Origin: Mesorhizobium australicum WSM2073
Lineage (GTDB): Bacteria > Pseudomonadota > Alphaproteobacteria > Rhizobiales > Rhizobiaceae
DNA: 64,000 nt
Reading direction: 5' to 3'
Assembly (NCBI RefSeq): GCF_000230995.2
Contig: NC_019973.1
Span: 5,222,001 to 5,286,000, forward strand
Under the pieces are notes generated by a model that saw only the letters and a list, made by a program, of their open reading frames with translations, had not been told where the DNA came from and made no database searches. Position numbers and translations under genes: made by a program. This document shows positions 25,541 through 34,176 of the stretch, in pieces. Each line of letters opens with the position of its first letter. Within the stretch, counting starts at the first letter, position 1.

Positions 25541-26527
25541 GTGGAAAATCATTCGCTCATCCAACGCCTGATCGCGCGGCCGGAATTCGGACCTTTCATT
25601 CTGCTCATCGTGGAGATCGCCGTTTTCTGGGGTTTCAACCACGACTTCCTGTCGCCGCAGAACATCTCCAACACGCTGGCCTTCACGGTCGAGCTCGGCC
25701 TAATCGCGCTGGCGATGACGCTGTTAATGACTTCGGGCGAATTCGACCTCTCCGTCGGGTCCCTGTTCGGCTTCTCGCCCGTACTGATGTGGACGCTGTT
25801 CAATGCCGGCGTCACCTCGCTGGAAATGGGCTTCCTTGTCGCGCTGGTGGTTGCCGCCTTGATCGGCCTGGTCAATGGCTGGTTCGTCACGCAGCTCAAG
25901 ATCCCGTCCTTCCTGGTGACGCTCGGCATGCTGCTGGTGGTGCGCGGCAGCGCGCTTTTCATCACCGACGGGTTTCCGCAGCGCACCTGGAGTGCCGAAG
26001 GCAGCTGGCTGGCGGAGGCTCTGGTCGGCGACTTCTTCATCGGGCCGTTCCGCATCTACATGTCGCTGTTCTGGTTCATCGCCGCGGCGATCGCGCTCGG
26101 CTATGTCCTGACGCAAAGCCGGACCGGCAACTGGATCCAGGCGGCGGGCGGCAATCCCAACGCGGCGCGTGCCCGCGGCGTCAATGTCAATCGCGTCAAG
26201 GTCGGCCTGTTCGTCCTGTCGTCGGTCATGGCCTCGCTTGCCGGCGTCATCTCCTCGCTGCGCACATCCGCCGCCAATCCCAACAGCGGTACCGGCTACG
26301 AACTCGAGGTAATCGCCATGGTGGTAATCGGCGGCACCGCACTCACCGGCGGGCGCGGCACCATCATCGGCACCGTGCTCGGCATCCTGATCCTGCGCGT
26401 GATGCGCAACGGCATCGTGCTGATCGGCGTGCCCGGCCTTGCCTACAACATCTTCATCGGCGCGATCATCCTTGGCATGATGGCGCTGCATTCATGGCTG
26501 GAACGCCGGCACCAGGCGGGGACTTGA
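25541..26527 (+). CDS. sugar ABC transporter permease
   Basis: This is a 328-residue polytopic permease of the RbsC/BPD_transp_2 type. The family signatures GEFDLSVGSLFGFS and GGTALTGGRGTIIGTVLG are visible, with about ten hydrophobic segments. The start is GTG at 25541; no clear Shine-Dalgarno precedes it, consistent with lower expression after the upstream hairpin. It ends 3 bases before the ATPase gene. It imports the same sugar-type ligand as the binding protein at 24488. Confidence 0.88.
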   Translation: MENHSLIQRLIARPEFGPFILLIVEIAVFWGFNHDFLSPQNISNTLAFTVELGLIALAMTLLMTSGEFDLSVGSLFGFSPVLMWTLFNAGVTSLEMGFLVALVVAALIGLVNGWFVTQLKIPSFLVTLGMLLVVRGSALFITDGFPQRTWSAEGSWLAEALVGDFFIGPFRIYMSLFWFIAAAIALGYVLTQSRTGNWIQAAGGNPNAARARGVNVNRVKVGLFVLSSVMASLAGVISSLRTSAANPNSGTGYELEVIAMVVIGGTALTGGRGTIIGTVLGILILRVMRNGIVLIGVPGLAYNIFIGAIILGMMALHSWLERRHQAGT

Positions 26528-26530
26528 ACC

Positions 26531-27322
26531 ATGGCCGAGCCATTGATCCGCATGCACAACATCCGCAAGTCCTATGGCCGCGTGCAGGCGCTGGTGGACG
26601 CCAATTTCCATGTCAACGAGCGTGAGATCGTCGGCCTGCTGGGCGACAATGGCGCCGGCAAATCGACGCTGATCAAGGTTCTCTCCGGCGCGGTGCCGCT
26701 GACCAGCGGGGATATTTTCATCCGCGGCAAGAAGGTCACCTTGCGCGATACCAGCGACGCCATCGCCCACGGCATCGAGACCATCTACCAGGACTCCGCC
26801 CTGGTCACGCAATTGTCGATCGCGCGCAACCTGTTCCTGGGTCGAGAACCGATCAAGCCGCCGCGCTTCCTCAACCGCATGGACCAGGACGCCATGAACA
26901 CGGTCGCCCGCGATCTGCTCAAACAGGTCGGAATCTCCAAGAACATCCCGCCGACGACACCGATCGGCTCGCTCTCCGGCGGCGAGCGGCAGGCGGTCGC
27001 GATCGCGCGCGCCATGCATTTCGACAGCGACCTGATCATCCTCGACGAGCCGACCAACAATCTCGGCGTGGCAGAGACCCAAGGCGTGCTCAGCTTCGTG
27101 CGCAACGCCCGCGATTCCGGCCACTCCTGCATCTTCATCGCGCACAACATCCACCATGTCTTCCAGGTGGTCGACCGCATCGTCGTCATGCGCAGGGGCA
27201 AGGTGGTCGCCGACGACATCGATCCGAAGACGACAACCGTGACGGAAGTCGAGCGCATCATCACCGGCATGTCGGACAAGGACATCCGCGACGCCCTCGC
27301 CGACGGCAAGCCGGCGCACTGA
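26531..27322 (+). CDS. sugar ABC transporter ATP-binding protein
   Basis: This is a 263-residue single-domain ATPase. Walker A is GDNGAGKST, the signature is LSGGERQAVAIARAMH and Walker B is LIILDEPTNNLG. Most ribose-type systems use a duplicated ATPase of about 500 residues; this one has a single domain, as in a subset of sugar and frc-like transporters. It is tightly linked to the permease and followed by the LacI gene. Confidence 0.9.
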   Translation: MAEPLIRMHNIRKSYGRVQALVDANFHVNEREIVGLLGDNGAGKSTLIKVLSGAVPLTSGDIFIRGKKVTLRDTSDAIAHGIETIYQDSALVTQLSIARNLFLGREPIKPPRFLNRMDQDAMNTVARDLLKQVGISKNIPPTTPIGSLSGGERQAVAIARAMHFDSDLIILDEPTNNLGVAETQGVLSFVRNARDSGHSCIFIAHNIHHVFQVVDRIVVMRRGKVVADDIDPKTTTVTEVERIITGMSDKDIRDALADGKPAH

Positions 27323-27353
27323 GGACGTACGAAGCGACGTGTAGGGTTGCGGC

Positions 27354-28376
27354 ATGAAGGCTACCGTCTCCGACATCGCCAGGAACTGCGGGCTGTCGAC
27401 CGCGACGGTCGACAGGGTGCTCAACAACCGGCCCGGAGCGAGTGCCGCCAACCGGCAACGCGTCATGGAGGCCGCCAAGCAGCTCGGCTATCTACCGGTC
27501 GCCGACCAGGTGACGCTTCCCTCGAGGCCCGCAAACCTGGAATTCTTCCTGCCGATCGGCTCGAACGACTTCATGCACGACCTGGCAAAGCACATCGAGG
27601 ACTACGCCTCGCGCCTGCCGCTGGTGGCGTCCTGCCGGATTCACAATCTCGCCGGTATCTCGCCCAATGCCTTGCAGACCGCGGTCGAAAAGCTGTCGCT
27701 GCGCGCCAACGGCGTCGGTGTCATCGCGGTCGATCATCCCAGGACGCGCAACATCCTGCGCGACATGGTCGAGGCCGGTATCCGGCTGGTGACGCTGGTG
27801 TCCGATATTCCGGCCGCTCCCCGCTCGGCCTATGTCGGCATCGACAACCGCGTGGCGGGACGGACGGCGGCACTTTTGATGGGACGCTTTCTCGGCGGCC
27901 GCGAGGGGCAGCTGGCGATGGTCGTCGGTTCGCGTTCCTATCGCGGCCATGAAGAGCGCGAGATGGGCTTCCGCTCCGTGCTTGGCGAGGAGTTTCCCAA
28001 CCTCACCGTCAGCAGCGCCGTCGAGATCAATGACGAGCCCGATGCCAGCTATGCCGCAACCATGAAAGCGTTGCGCAACGAGCCGGAACTGCTCGGCATC
28101 TATTGCGTCGGCGCCGGGCGCTCCGGCATTGCCAAGGCGATCCGGGAAACCAGGCCCAACCGCAAGCCGGTCTTCATCTGCCACGATCTGACAAGGGAGA
28201 CACGCGGCTACCTCGTCGACGACCTCGCCGACGTCGTCATCGACCAGAACGCCAGGCTGATCGCGGAGCAGTCGGTGATCCAACTGCTCGGCTCGATCGC
28301 ATCATCGGCGCCCTATCTCACCCGCAAATTCATCGAGCCGCGACTGATCTTCCGGGAAAACGTGCCCGTGCAGTGA
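27354..28376 (+). CDS. LacI family transcriptional regulator
   Basis: This 340-residue regulator has an N-terminal LacI helix-turn-helix (VSDIARNCGLSTATVDRVLN) and hinge (NRQRVMEAAKQLGYLP). A sugar-binding periplasmic-like domain follows, with YVGIDNRVAGRTAALLMGRF and VFICHDLTRETRGYL. It resembles regulators of ribose-type transporters and probably senses the imported sugar or its catabolite. It follows the ATPase gene after 31 bases on the same strand. I found no clear CG-centred palindrome upstream of the operon, so its operator is not located. Confidence 0.87.
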   Translation: MKATVSDIARNCGLSTATVDRVLNNRPGASAANRQRVMEAAKQLGYLPVADQVTLPSRPANLEFFLPIGSNDFMHDLAKHIEDYASRLPLVASCRIHNLAGISPNALQTAVEKLSLRANGVGVIAVDHPRTRNILRDMVEAGIRLVTLVSDIPAAPRSAYVGIDNRVAGRTAALLMGRFLGGREGQLAMVVGSRSYRGHEEREMGFRSVLGEEFPNLTVSSAVEINDEPDASYAATMKALRNEPELLGIYCVGAGRSGIAKAIRETRPNRKPVFICHDLTRETRGYLVDDLADVVIDQNARLIAEQSVIQLLGSIASSAPYLTRKFIEPRLIFRENVPVQ

Positions 28377-28472
28377 GATCCCGCATCTCCTGGGGAACAT
28401 GACCGCCCCTGCAAATCTGCACAGCAGCTATGCACAATTCATTGTTGCCGAATCATTGGGCAACTCGTAGGT

Positions 28473-28594
28473 TCTGGTTGTCGGCCATCTACTCCTCCCA
28501 GATGCGATGCCGACGCTGAATGGGGCGCACCTCCTCCCGCGCCACATTCGAAATCGAGCCCGCTGCCACCTCCTCCCGGCAGCGGGCTTTTTTC
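28473..28594 (+). ncRNA. alphar14 (NfeR1-like) trans-acting small RNA
   Basis: Three copies of CTCCTCCC (28492-28499, 28531-28538, 28570-28577) are spaced exactly 39 bases apart, each in the loop of a hairpin. Hairpin 1 pairs TCGGC/GCCGA and CATCT/AGATG around the motif. Hairpin 2 pairs GGCGC/GCGCC. Hairpin 3 is the intrinsic terminator AGCCCGCTGCC/GGCAGCGGGCT followed by T6. This is the architecture of the alphar14 family (NfeR1 in Sinorhizobium), whose loops act as anti-Shine-Dalgarno sequences on ABC-transporter and other mRNAs. The 5' end is an estimate; the 3' end is set by the T-run. No protein-coding frame fits. Confidence 0.85.
28557..28594 (+). terminator. intrinsic terminator (third sRNA hairpin)
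   Basis: An 11-bp perfect stem AGCCCGCTGCC/GGCAGCGGGCT, with a 10-base loop holding CTCCTCCC, is followed by six T residues. It ends the small RNA and would also stop read-through from the LacI gene. Confidence 0.9.
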
Positions 28595-28686
28595 GTTCAG
28601 TCAACGGGAAATAGCGTGCTGCCTATAGGGCAGCAGACATCGTTTCGGTCACGCGACCGCAAAATCACCAGCAGCCACGGCAATAC

Positions 28687-29277
28687 TTAACCGGCGGCAG
28701 TGCCCCGGAAGGAAACGATCAGTCCTTCAGCCATCCGCACGAACTGCGTGCTCGGGCCCTCGGCACCGACGGTCTGCACGCTGACCCGCGCACCTTCAAA
28801 CAGCAGCGACAGCGTATCGGCGAGAAGCTCGGCCTGGCCGATGCCGGCATCCCGGCAGAGCCCGACCAGGCGTTCGCGCTGGGCTTCCTTGAGTTCCTTG
28901 ATGACGCGCCTTGCCGGATGATCGGGTTCGGTCAGCTCGGCGGCGGCGTTGGCCATGTCGCAGCCACGGCCGTCGGTGTTGAGCATGGCGGCGGCCTTGC
29001 GAACCCAGGCATGAAGTTGAGCGAGTTTGTCACCCGGATGCTCGGCCTCGAACGTTTCCCACATCGCGCCAGCTTTCAGTGCGTTGGCGCGCAGGCATTC
29101 GACGATCAGTTCGTCCTTGGATTCGAAGTGACGATAGAGCGTCATCTTGTTCGTGCCGGCAGCCTCGGTGATGGCGTCGACGCCGACGCCCTTGATGCCG
29201 TGCTTGTGGAACATGTCACGCGCCGTCTCCAGAATCCGATCCCGGGGACGAGAGCGCTCCACGACGCCGTCTGTCAT
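28687..29277 (-). CDS. TetR/AcrR family transcriptional regulator
   Basis: This 196-residue repressor has a helix-turn-helix in ARDMFHKHGIKGVGVDAIT and AGTNKMTLYRHFESKDELI. A ligand domain follows, with a cysteine-containing stretch GRGCDMANAAAELTEP. AAGGAG lies 6 bases before the ATG at 29277 (an ATG one codon upstream is also possible). It is divergent from an RND efflux operon. The intervening region carries two matching palindromes overlapping a sigma70-like promoter, so it very probably represses the pump and itself. Confidence 0.9.
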   Translation of the reverse strand: MTDGVVERSRPRDRILETARDMFHKHGIKGVGVDAITEAAGTNKMTLYRHFESKDELIVECLRANALKAGAMWETFEAEHPGDKLAQLHAWVRKAAAMLNTDGRGCDMANAAAELTEPDHPARRVIKELKEAQRERLVGLCRDAGIGQAELLADTLSLLFEGARVSVQTVGAEGPSTQFVRMAEGLIVSFRGTAAG

Positions 29278-29317
29278 CATGATCTCCTTTCGTTTCCAAA
29301 AAACCCTCGGCCACCTC

Positions 29318-29369
29318 TTGACTAGGGTGTTACCGGTCTGTAACTTCCAGAATGTTACTTACTGGTAAC
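29318..29369 (+). promoter_or_regulatory. promoter with twin TetR operators for the RND operon
   Basis: TTGACT (29318-29323) and TAACTT (29341-29346) are 17 bases apart and form a plausible promoter towards the RND genes. Two palindromes of identical design, GTTAC-N6-GTAAC, lie at 29329-29344 and 29354-29369, with centres 25 bases apart. The first overlaps the promoter; the second lies just downstream of the expected start. Confidence 0.75.
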
Positions 29370-29523
29370 ACCTATATCGTCCGTCGTCAATAACAAGGTC
29401 GTGAACTGGTCCTACCAGATCGAGATGGACGAAAAGATTGCCAATCATGCGGCCTCGGCCGGTGAAGAGATGAAAAACGGTTCGTGAGCACGGGCTGCGA
29501 ATCGACAGACAAGGAGCCGGCCA

Positions 29524-29775
29524 ATGCCACAGCGCCGCGATCTTACCATAGATGAGGCCGTCCGGGATCCGATGATCCGGCTGGTCATGAAGGCAGACGG
29601 GGTCGACCCCCGCGCGTTCGAGAACATGTTGCGCTCGCTTGCCGATGGGCAGCGTCGCGAGGTGCCGTTGCTGCGTTCACGGGAAGGGTCCCGGGACGGG
29701 CGCGGGCAGTTGTCCAGGGTCGCCAGCGCCTTCGGGCGGGCAAGAGCGGCCGGAGAGGCGTGCGTGTCGTGGTAA
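29524..29775 (+). CDS. small hypothetical protein preceding RND permease
   Basis: This 83-residue protein begins MPQRRDLTIDEAVRDPMIRLVMKADGV (quoted to the conserved-looking LTIDEAVRDPMIRLVM core) and then DPRAFENMLRSLA. The C-terminal half is arginine-rich and low in complexity. AAGGAG lies 8 bases before the ATG, an excellent ribosome binding site, and the 3' end overlaps the permease start by 16 bases. Similar short proteins with a TIDEA-DP-IR-LMxADxVD pattern occur in rhizobia without known function. It may act in translational coupling of the pump. Confidence 0.62.
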   Translation: MPQRRDLTIDEAVRDPMIRLVMKADGVDPRAFENMLRSLADGQRREVPLLRSREGSRDGRGQLSRVASAFGRARAAGEACVSW

Positions 29776-32700
29776 ACTTCTTCATCCATCGTCCGATCTT
29801 CGCCTCGGCGATCGCCATCATCATGGTGCTCGCCGGCACGATTTGTTATTTCCTGCTGCCCGTCTCGCAGTTTCCGGACATCACACCGCCGCAAGTCGTC
29901 GTCAGCGCCCACTATCCGGGCGCCAGCGCGCAAGTGGTGGCAGACACGGTGACGACGCCGCTGGAGCAGCAGATCAACGGCGTGCAAGGCATGACCTACA
30001 TGTCCTCGACGAGCTCCAATGACGGCTCGTCGACCATCACCATCACCTTCGATGTCGGTTATTCCCTGAGCACGGCAGCCGTCGACGTCCAGAACCGCGT
30101 CTCGCAGGCCGCCTCGTCGCTGCCGGCGATCGTCAACCAGGGCGGCGTGACGATCAAGAAGCAGAACCCGAACTTCGTGCTCATCGTCAACCTGACCTCG
30201 CCCGACCATTCGGTCGATCCGGTGGCGCTCTCCAACCTTGCCTATCTGCAGGTGGTGGATCCGCTGAAGCGGCTGCCTGGTGTCGGCGACGTGCAGATTT
30301 TCGGCGAACGGCGTTATTCGATGCGCGTCTGGCTCGATCCGGACAAGCTCGCCAATCTCGGCATCACCGCGGTCGATGTGCAAAATGCCATCGCCGAACA
30401 GAACGTCCAGGTGGCGGCCGGCAAGATCGGCCAGTCGCCGGCGCCCGCCGGCACCGCCTTCGAGATGCAGGTCAACGCCGTCGGCCGGTTGAGCGACCCG
30501 AAGGAATTCGGCGACATCGTCGTGCGTGCCAACACCGACACCGGCTCGCTGGTGCGGCTGCGCGACGTCGCCCGTATCGAGCTTGGCGCCCTGCAATATT
30601 CGTCCTCGGCCTTTTTCGGCAAGGACCCGACCGTGGTGCTCGCCGTTTATCAGATGCCCGGCTCCAACGCGCTCGATCTGCAGCAGCGCGTCAAGGACAA
30701 GATGCAGGAACTGTCGGCCCGTTTTCCCAAGGGCGTCGACTATGCGATGCACTACGATACGACGCGCTTCGTCTCGGCCTCGATGCATGACGTGCTGATC
30801 ACGCTTGGCGAAGCCCTGGTGCTCGTCGTCGCCGTGGTCTTCATCTTCCTGCAAAGCTGGCGCACCACAATCATCCCGACGATCGCCATCCCGGTGTCGC
30901 TGGTGGCGACGCTCGTCATCATGGAGATGATGGGCTTCTCGCTCAACATGCTCTCGCTGCTCGGCATGGTGCTGGCGATCGGCCTTGTCGTCGACGATGC
31001 CATCGTGGTGGTCGAGAATGTCGAACGACAGCTCGAGGCCGGACTGAAACCGCTGGCGGCGACAAAGGCCGCCATGGCCGAGGTCACCGGCCCGATCATT
31101 GCGACCACCGCGGTGCTGATGGCGGTGTTCGTGCCGGTTGCCTTCATTCCCGGTGTCTCCGGCAAGCTCTACAACCAGTTCGCGCTGACGGTGGCGATCT
31201 CCGTCGGCATCTCCGCCTTCAACTCGCTGACGCTCAGCCCGGCGCTCAGTGCAGCCTTCCTGCGCCATCGCGGCGAAACGCAATTCTTCCTGTTCCGCTG
31301 GTTCAATACGGGCTTCGACAGACTGTCGCATGCCTATGCCAATGGCGTGCGCATCCTTATCCGGCTGCGCTGGATCATGCTTGGCCTCTTCGCCGCCGGC
31401 CTGGTCGCCACCTACTTCGTCTGGCAAAAGCTGCCCTCGACCTTCCTTCCGGTCGAGGACCAGGGCTATTTCTTCGTCGTGATCCAGCTGCCCGACGGCG
31501 CTTCGCTGGAGCGTACCGATGCAGTGGCACAGAAGGCGCGCGACATCCTGCAGGCAACGCCAGGCGTCGACATCGTCGGCTCGATCAGCGGCCTGAACTT
31601 CCTCACCAGCGCGGCGCAGTCGAACTCGGCGGTCGAGTTCGCCATCCTCAAGCCGTGGGAGGAGCGTGGCCCCGACCAGAGCGCCTCGAAGCTCGTCGGC
31701 GACGTGCGTGGCAAGCTGATGCAGATTCCGGAGGCTTTTGCGCTCTCCTTCGATCCACCCTCCATCCCCGGCATCGGCACCACGGGCGGCTTCGAATTCG
31801 TCGTCGAGGACCTCACCGGCCGCGGCAGCACGGCCCTCAACGACGCCACGCAAGCGGTGATCGCCGAGGCCCGCAAGCAGCCTGAAATCAATCCGCAGCA
31901 GCTGTTTTCGCCGTTCTCGACCTCGACGCCGCAGTTCAACTACGATCTCGACCGCGCCAAGGCGAAGCTGCTCGGCCTCAACCTGCCCGACGTCTTCAAC
32001 ACGCTGCAGATCTATCTCGGCTCGCTCTACGTGAACGACTTCAACCTGTTTGGCCGCACCTTCCGGGTGACCATCCAGGCCGACAAGGATTCACGTGCCG
32101 GTGCAGCCGACATTTCACGGCTCTATGTGCGCAATGCCTCCGGCGGCATGGTGCCGCTCAGCACGCTGGGGAAACTGGTGCCGTTCGTCGGCCCGGAAAC
32201 CGTGCCGCACTACAACAACAACGCCTCGGCCAGCATCAATGGCGGCGCCGCTCCCGGTTATTCGTCGGGCCAGGCGGTCGCCGCCATGGAACGGGCCGCG
32301 GCGACCGCGCTGCCCAGGGATTTCGGTTTCGAATGGACCGGCATCACTTTCCAGGAGCTCAAGGCGGGGTCGATCGCGTCGGTGGTCTTTGCCCTCGCCA
32401 TCGTCTTCGTCTTCCTGATCCTGGCGGCGCAGTACGAGAGCTGGGCGATGCCCTTCATGGTGCTGCTGGCCGTGCCGCTCGCACTGTTCGGCGCGTTCGC
32501 CGCACTTTGGGTGCGCGGCATGCAGATCGACGTCTATTCGCAGATCGGCTTCGTCATGCTGATCGGCCTGGCGGCCAAGAACGCGATCCTGATCGTCGAG
32601 TTCGCAAGACGGCGGCGCGAGGAAGGCCTCAGCATCGTCGAGGCATCAATGGAGGCCGCCCGGCTGAGACTGCGGCCGATCCTGATGACCGCGTTTGCCT

Positions 32701-32945
32701 TCATCCTCGGCGTGGTGCCGCTGATGATCGCCACCGGTGCGGGTGCCGCCAGCCGCCAGTCCATCGGGACCACCGTGTTCGGCGGCATGGTCGCCGCGAC
32801 CATCCTGTCGCTGGTGTTCGTGCCGGTCTTCTACGCGGTCATCGAACAGCTGCGCGAACGGCGCGGCGGCGACGAGCCCGCTTCTCAACACACTGAACCA
32901 ACGGCCAAACCCGCCTTTCCTCCTCTGGCGGAAGCGGCCGAATAA
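29760..32945 (+). CDS. RND efflux transporter permease (AcrB/MexB-like)
   Basis: This 1061-residue proton-driven inner-membrane pump has the RND layout of two six-helix halves, each with a large periplasmic loop. The N terminus is FFIHRPIFASAIAIIMVLAG. Helix 4 carries the proton-relay pair D412-D413 in GLVVDDAIVVVEN, matching AcrB D407-D408. The C-terminal repeat contains GLAAKNAILIVEFA. It belongs to the hydrophobe/amphiphile efflux (HAE1) group. The GTG start has GGAG just upstream. The permease gene precedes the adaptor gene, reversed from the usual order, and no outer-membrane channel gene is present. It is likely regulated by the TetR protein at 28687. Confidence 0.93.
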   Translation: MRVVVNFFIHRPIFASAIAIIMVLAGTICYFLLPVSQFPDITPPQVVVSAHYPGASAQVVADTVTTPLEQQINGVQGMTYMSSTSSNDGSSTITITFDVGYSLSTAAVDVQNRVSQAASSLPAIVNQGGVTIKKQNPNFVLIVNLTSPDHSVDPVALSNLAYLQVVDPLKRLPGVGDVQIFGERRYSMRVWLDPDKLANLGITAVDVQNAIAEQNVQVAAGKIGQSPAPAGTAFEMQVNAVGRLSDPKEFGDIVVRANTDTGSLVRLRDVARIELGALQYSSSAFFGKDPTVVLAVYQMPGSNALDLQQRVKDKMQELSARFPKGVDYAMHYDTTRFVSASMHDVLITLGEALVLVVAVVFIFLQSWRTTIIPTIAIPVSLVATLVIMEMMGFSLNMLSLLGMVLAIGLVVDDAIVVVENVERQLEAGLKPLAATKAAMAEVTGPIIATTAVLMAVFVPVAFIPGVSGKLYNQFALTVAISVGISAFNSLTLSPALSAAFLRHRGETQFFLFRWFNTGFDRLSHAYANGVRILIRLRWIMLGLFAAGLVATYFVWQKLPSTFLPVEDQGYFFVVIQLPDGASLERTDAVAQKARDILQATPGVDIVGSISGLNFLTSAAQSNSAVEFAILKPWEERGPDQSASKLVGDVRGKLMQIPEAFALSFDPPSIPGIGTTGGFEFVVEDLTGRGSTALNDATQAVIAEARKQPEINPQQLFSPFSTSTPQFNYDLDRAKAKLLGLNLPDVFNTLQIYLGSLYVNDFNLFGRTFRVTIQADKDSRAGAADISRLYVRNASGGMVPLSTLGKLVPFVGPETVPHYNNNASASINGGAAPGYSSGQAVAAMERAAATALPRDFGFEWTGITFQELKAGSIASVVFALAIVFVFLILAAQYESWAMPFMVLLAVPLALFGAFAALWVRGMQIDVYSQIGFVMLIGLAAKNAILIVEFARRRREEGLSIVEASMEAARLRLRPILMTAFAFILGVVPLMIATGAGAASRQSIGTTVFGGMVAATILSLVFVPVFYAVIEQLRERRGGDEPASQHTEPTAKPAFPPLAEAAE

Positions 32946-32960
32946 GATTGGAGAATCATC

Positions 32961-34112
32961 ATGCGTAAATGGAAAATCGCGTTGGGAACGGCTGTCGCGC
33001 TGGGTGCGATCTCGGTGGCCAGTGTCCACCTGCTGGACATGGGCAATCTCAGCCTGAATGCCGGCACGGCCGGGGCCGCGCCGGCTCCAGCAGCGTTCGT
33101 CATGCCGGTGCCGGTGGCGAACGTGGTCAAGAAGACGATCCCGATCTATCTCGACTATGCCGCGCGGACCGAGCCGATCCGCAGCATCACGCTGCAGGCA
33201 CGCGTCCCCGGCTATTTGCAGGAACAGACGGCGCAAGACGGCGCCGACGTGCGGCAAGGCGACCTGCTCTACAGGATCTCGCCCGATGACTTCCAGGCCT
33301 CGCTCGACCAGGCGAAGGCACAGGTTCAGCGCGACACGGCGACCCTCGATTATGCACGTTCCAATCTCGGCCGCGGTACCGAACTCGCCAAGAGCGGCTA
33401 CCTGGACAAGGACAGCTTCGACCAGCGCACCAGCACCTTGCGCGAGGCGCAGGCGTCGCTGGCGCTGAACCAGGCGGCTGTGCGCACGGCCGAGCTCAAT
33501 TTGAGCTACGCTGAAATCCACGCGCCGTTCGCTGGACGTCTGGGCCGCAACCAGGCTTCCGTGGGAACGCTGGTCAGCGTTGCCGGCACCGTGCTCAACA
33601 CCCTGGTGCAGCTCGACCCAATCTACGTCACCTTCAATCCGAGCGAGACGGATCTGGCGCAGATCGAGGAAGCGCGTGCCGCCGGCCCGATCGAGGTCGA
33701 GGTCCTGCTTCCCGGTGAGACCGAGGCCCACCAGAAGGGCGAGCTCACCTTTATCGACAACACGATCGATCACTCGACCGGCACGATCACCGCACGCGCC
33801 ACAATCGGCAACGCCAAGTTCACGCTCTTGCCTGGCCAGTATGTTCGCGTGCGGCTGCACGTCAAACAACAGCCCGATGCGCTGATGGTGCCGCAGGTCG
33901 CACTGGGATCAAGCCAACTCGGCAAGTATCTCTATGTCGTCGGCAAGGGCAATACGGTCGACCAGCGGCTGGTTTCGCTGGGGCCGACCAGCGGCGACAT
34001 GGTCGCCATTCTCAGCGGCGTCGCTGAAGGCGACCAGGTGATCACAGGCAATCTGCAGAAGATCGGCCCCGGAATGCCGATTTCGCCCCTGCCACAGAAA
34101 CCGGCTACCTGA
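32961..34112 (+). CDS. RND efflux periplasmic adaptor subunit
   Basis: This is a 383-residue membrane-fusion protein (AcrA/HlyD type). An N-terminal signal or anchor segment is followed by the first half of the lipoyl domain (GYLQEQTAQDGADVRQGDLLYRI, quoted to RQGDLLYRI). A coiled-coil hairpin covers about residues 110-170, with the return lipoyl strand IHAPFAGRLGRN, and a beta-barrel contains LPGQYVRVRL. No lipobox cysteine was seen. It lies 15 bases after the permease and is the last gene of the operon, with a terminator just downstream. Confidence 0.92.
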   Translation: MRKWKIALGTAVALGAISVASVHLLDMGNLSLNAGTAGAAPAPAAFVMPVPVANVVKKTIPIYLDYAARTEPIRSITLQARVPGYLQEQTAQDGADVRQGDLLYRISPDDFQASLDQAKAQVQRDTATLDYARSNLGRGTELAKSGYLDKDSFDQRTSTLREAQASLALNQAAVRTAELNLSYAEIHAPFAGRLGRNQASVGTLVSVAGTVLNTLVQLDPIYVTFNPSETDLAQIEEARAAGPIEVEVLLPGETEAHQKGELTFIDNTIDHSTGTITARATIGNAKFTLLPGQYVRVRLHVKQQPDALMVPQVALGSSQLGKYLYVVGKGNTVDQRLVSLGPTSGDMVAILSGVAEGDQVITGNLQKIGPGMPISPLPQKPAT

Positions 34113-34137
34113 CTCCCCCGCAGGCCCGGTTTCCGCG

Positions 34138-34176
34138 CGGCGCCCCGACCTTTTCTCAGGTCGCGGGCGCCGTTTT
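34138..34176 (+). terminator. intrinsic terminator of the RND operon
   Basis: An 8-bp outer stem CGGCGCCC/GGGCGCCG encloses an inner stem GACCT/AGGTC and is followed by TTTT. It lies 25 bases after the adaptor stop. The 3' half of the hairpin is inside the last codons of the convergent LysR gene, so one sequence serves both purposes. Confidence 0.75.

Noticed and set aside
29401..29487. 28-codon frame between the efflux promoter and the 83-residue gene
   Set aside because: The GTG start has AAGG only two bases upstream and the peptide (WSYQIEMDEKIANHAASAG) matches nothing I know. It is too short to support as a gene without conservation or expression data.
29445..31853. 802-codon open frame antisense to the RND permease
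   Set aside because: It is low in hydrophobic content and rich in histidine, arginine, aspartate and glycine, as expected from the mirror of a GC-rich gene. The plus strand encodes an intact, motif-complete permease.
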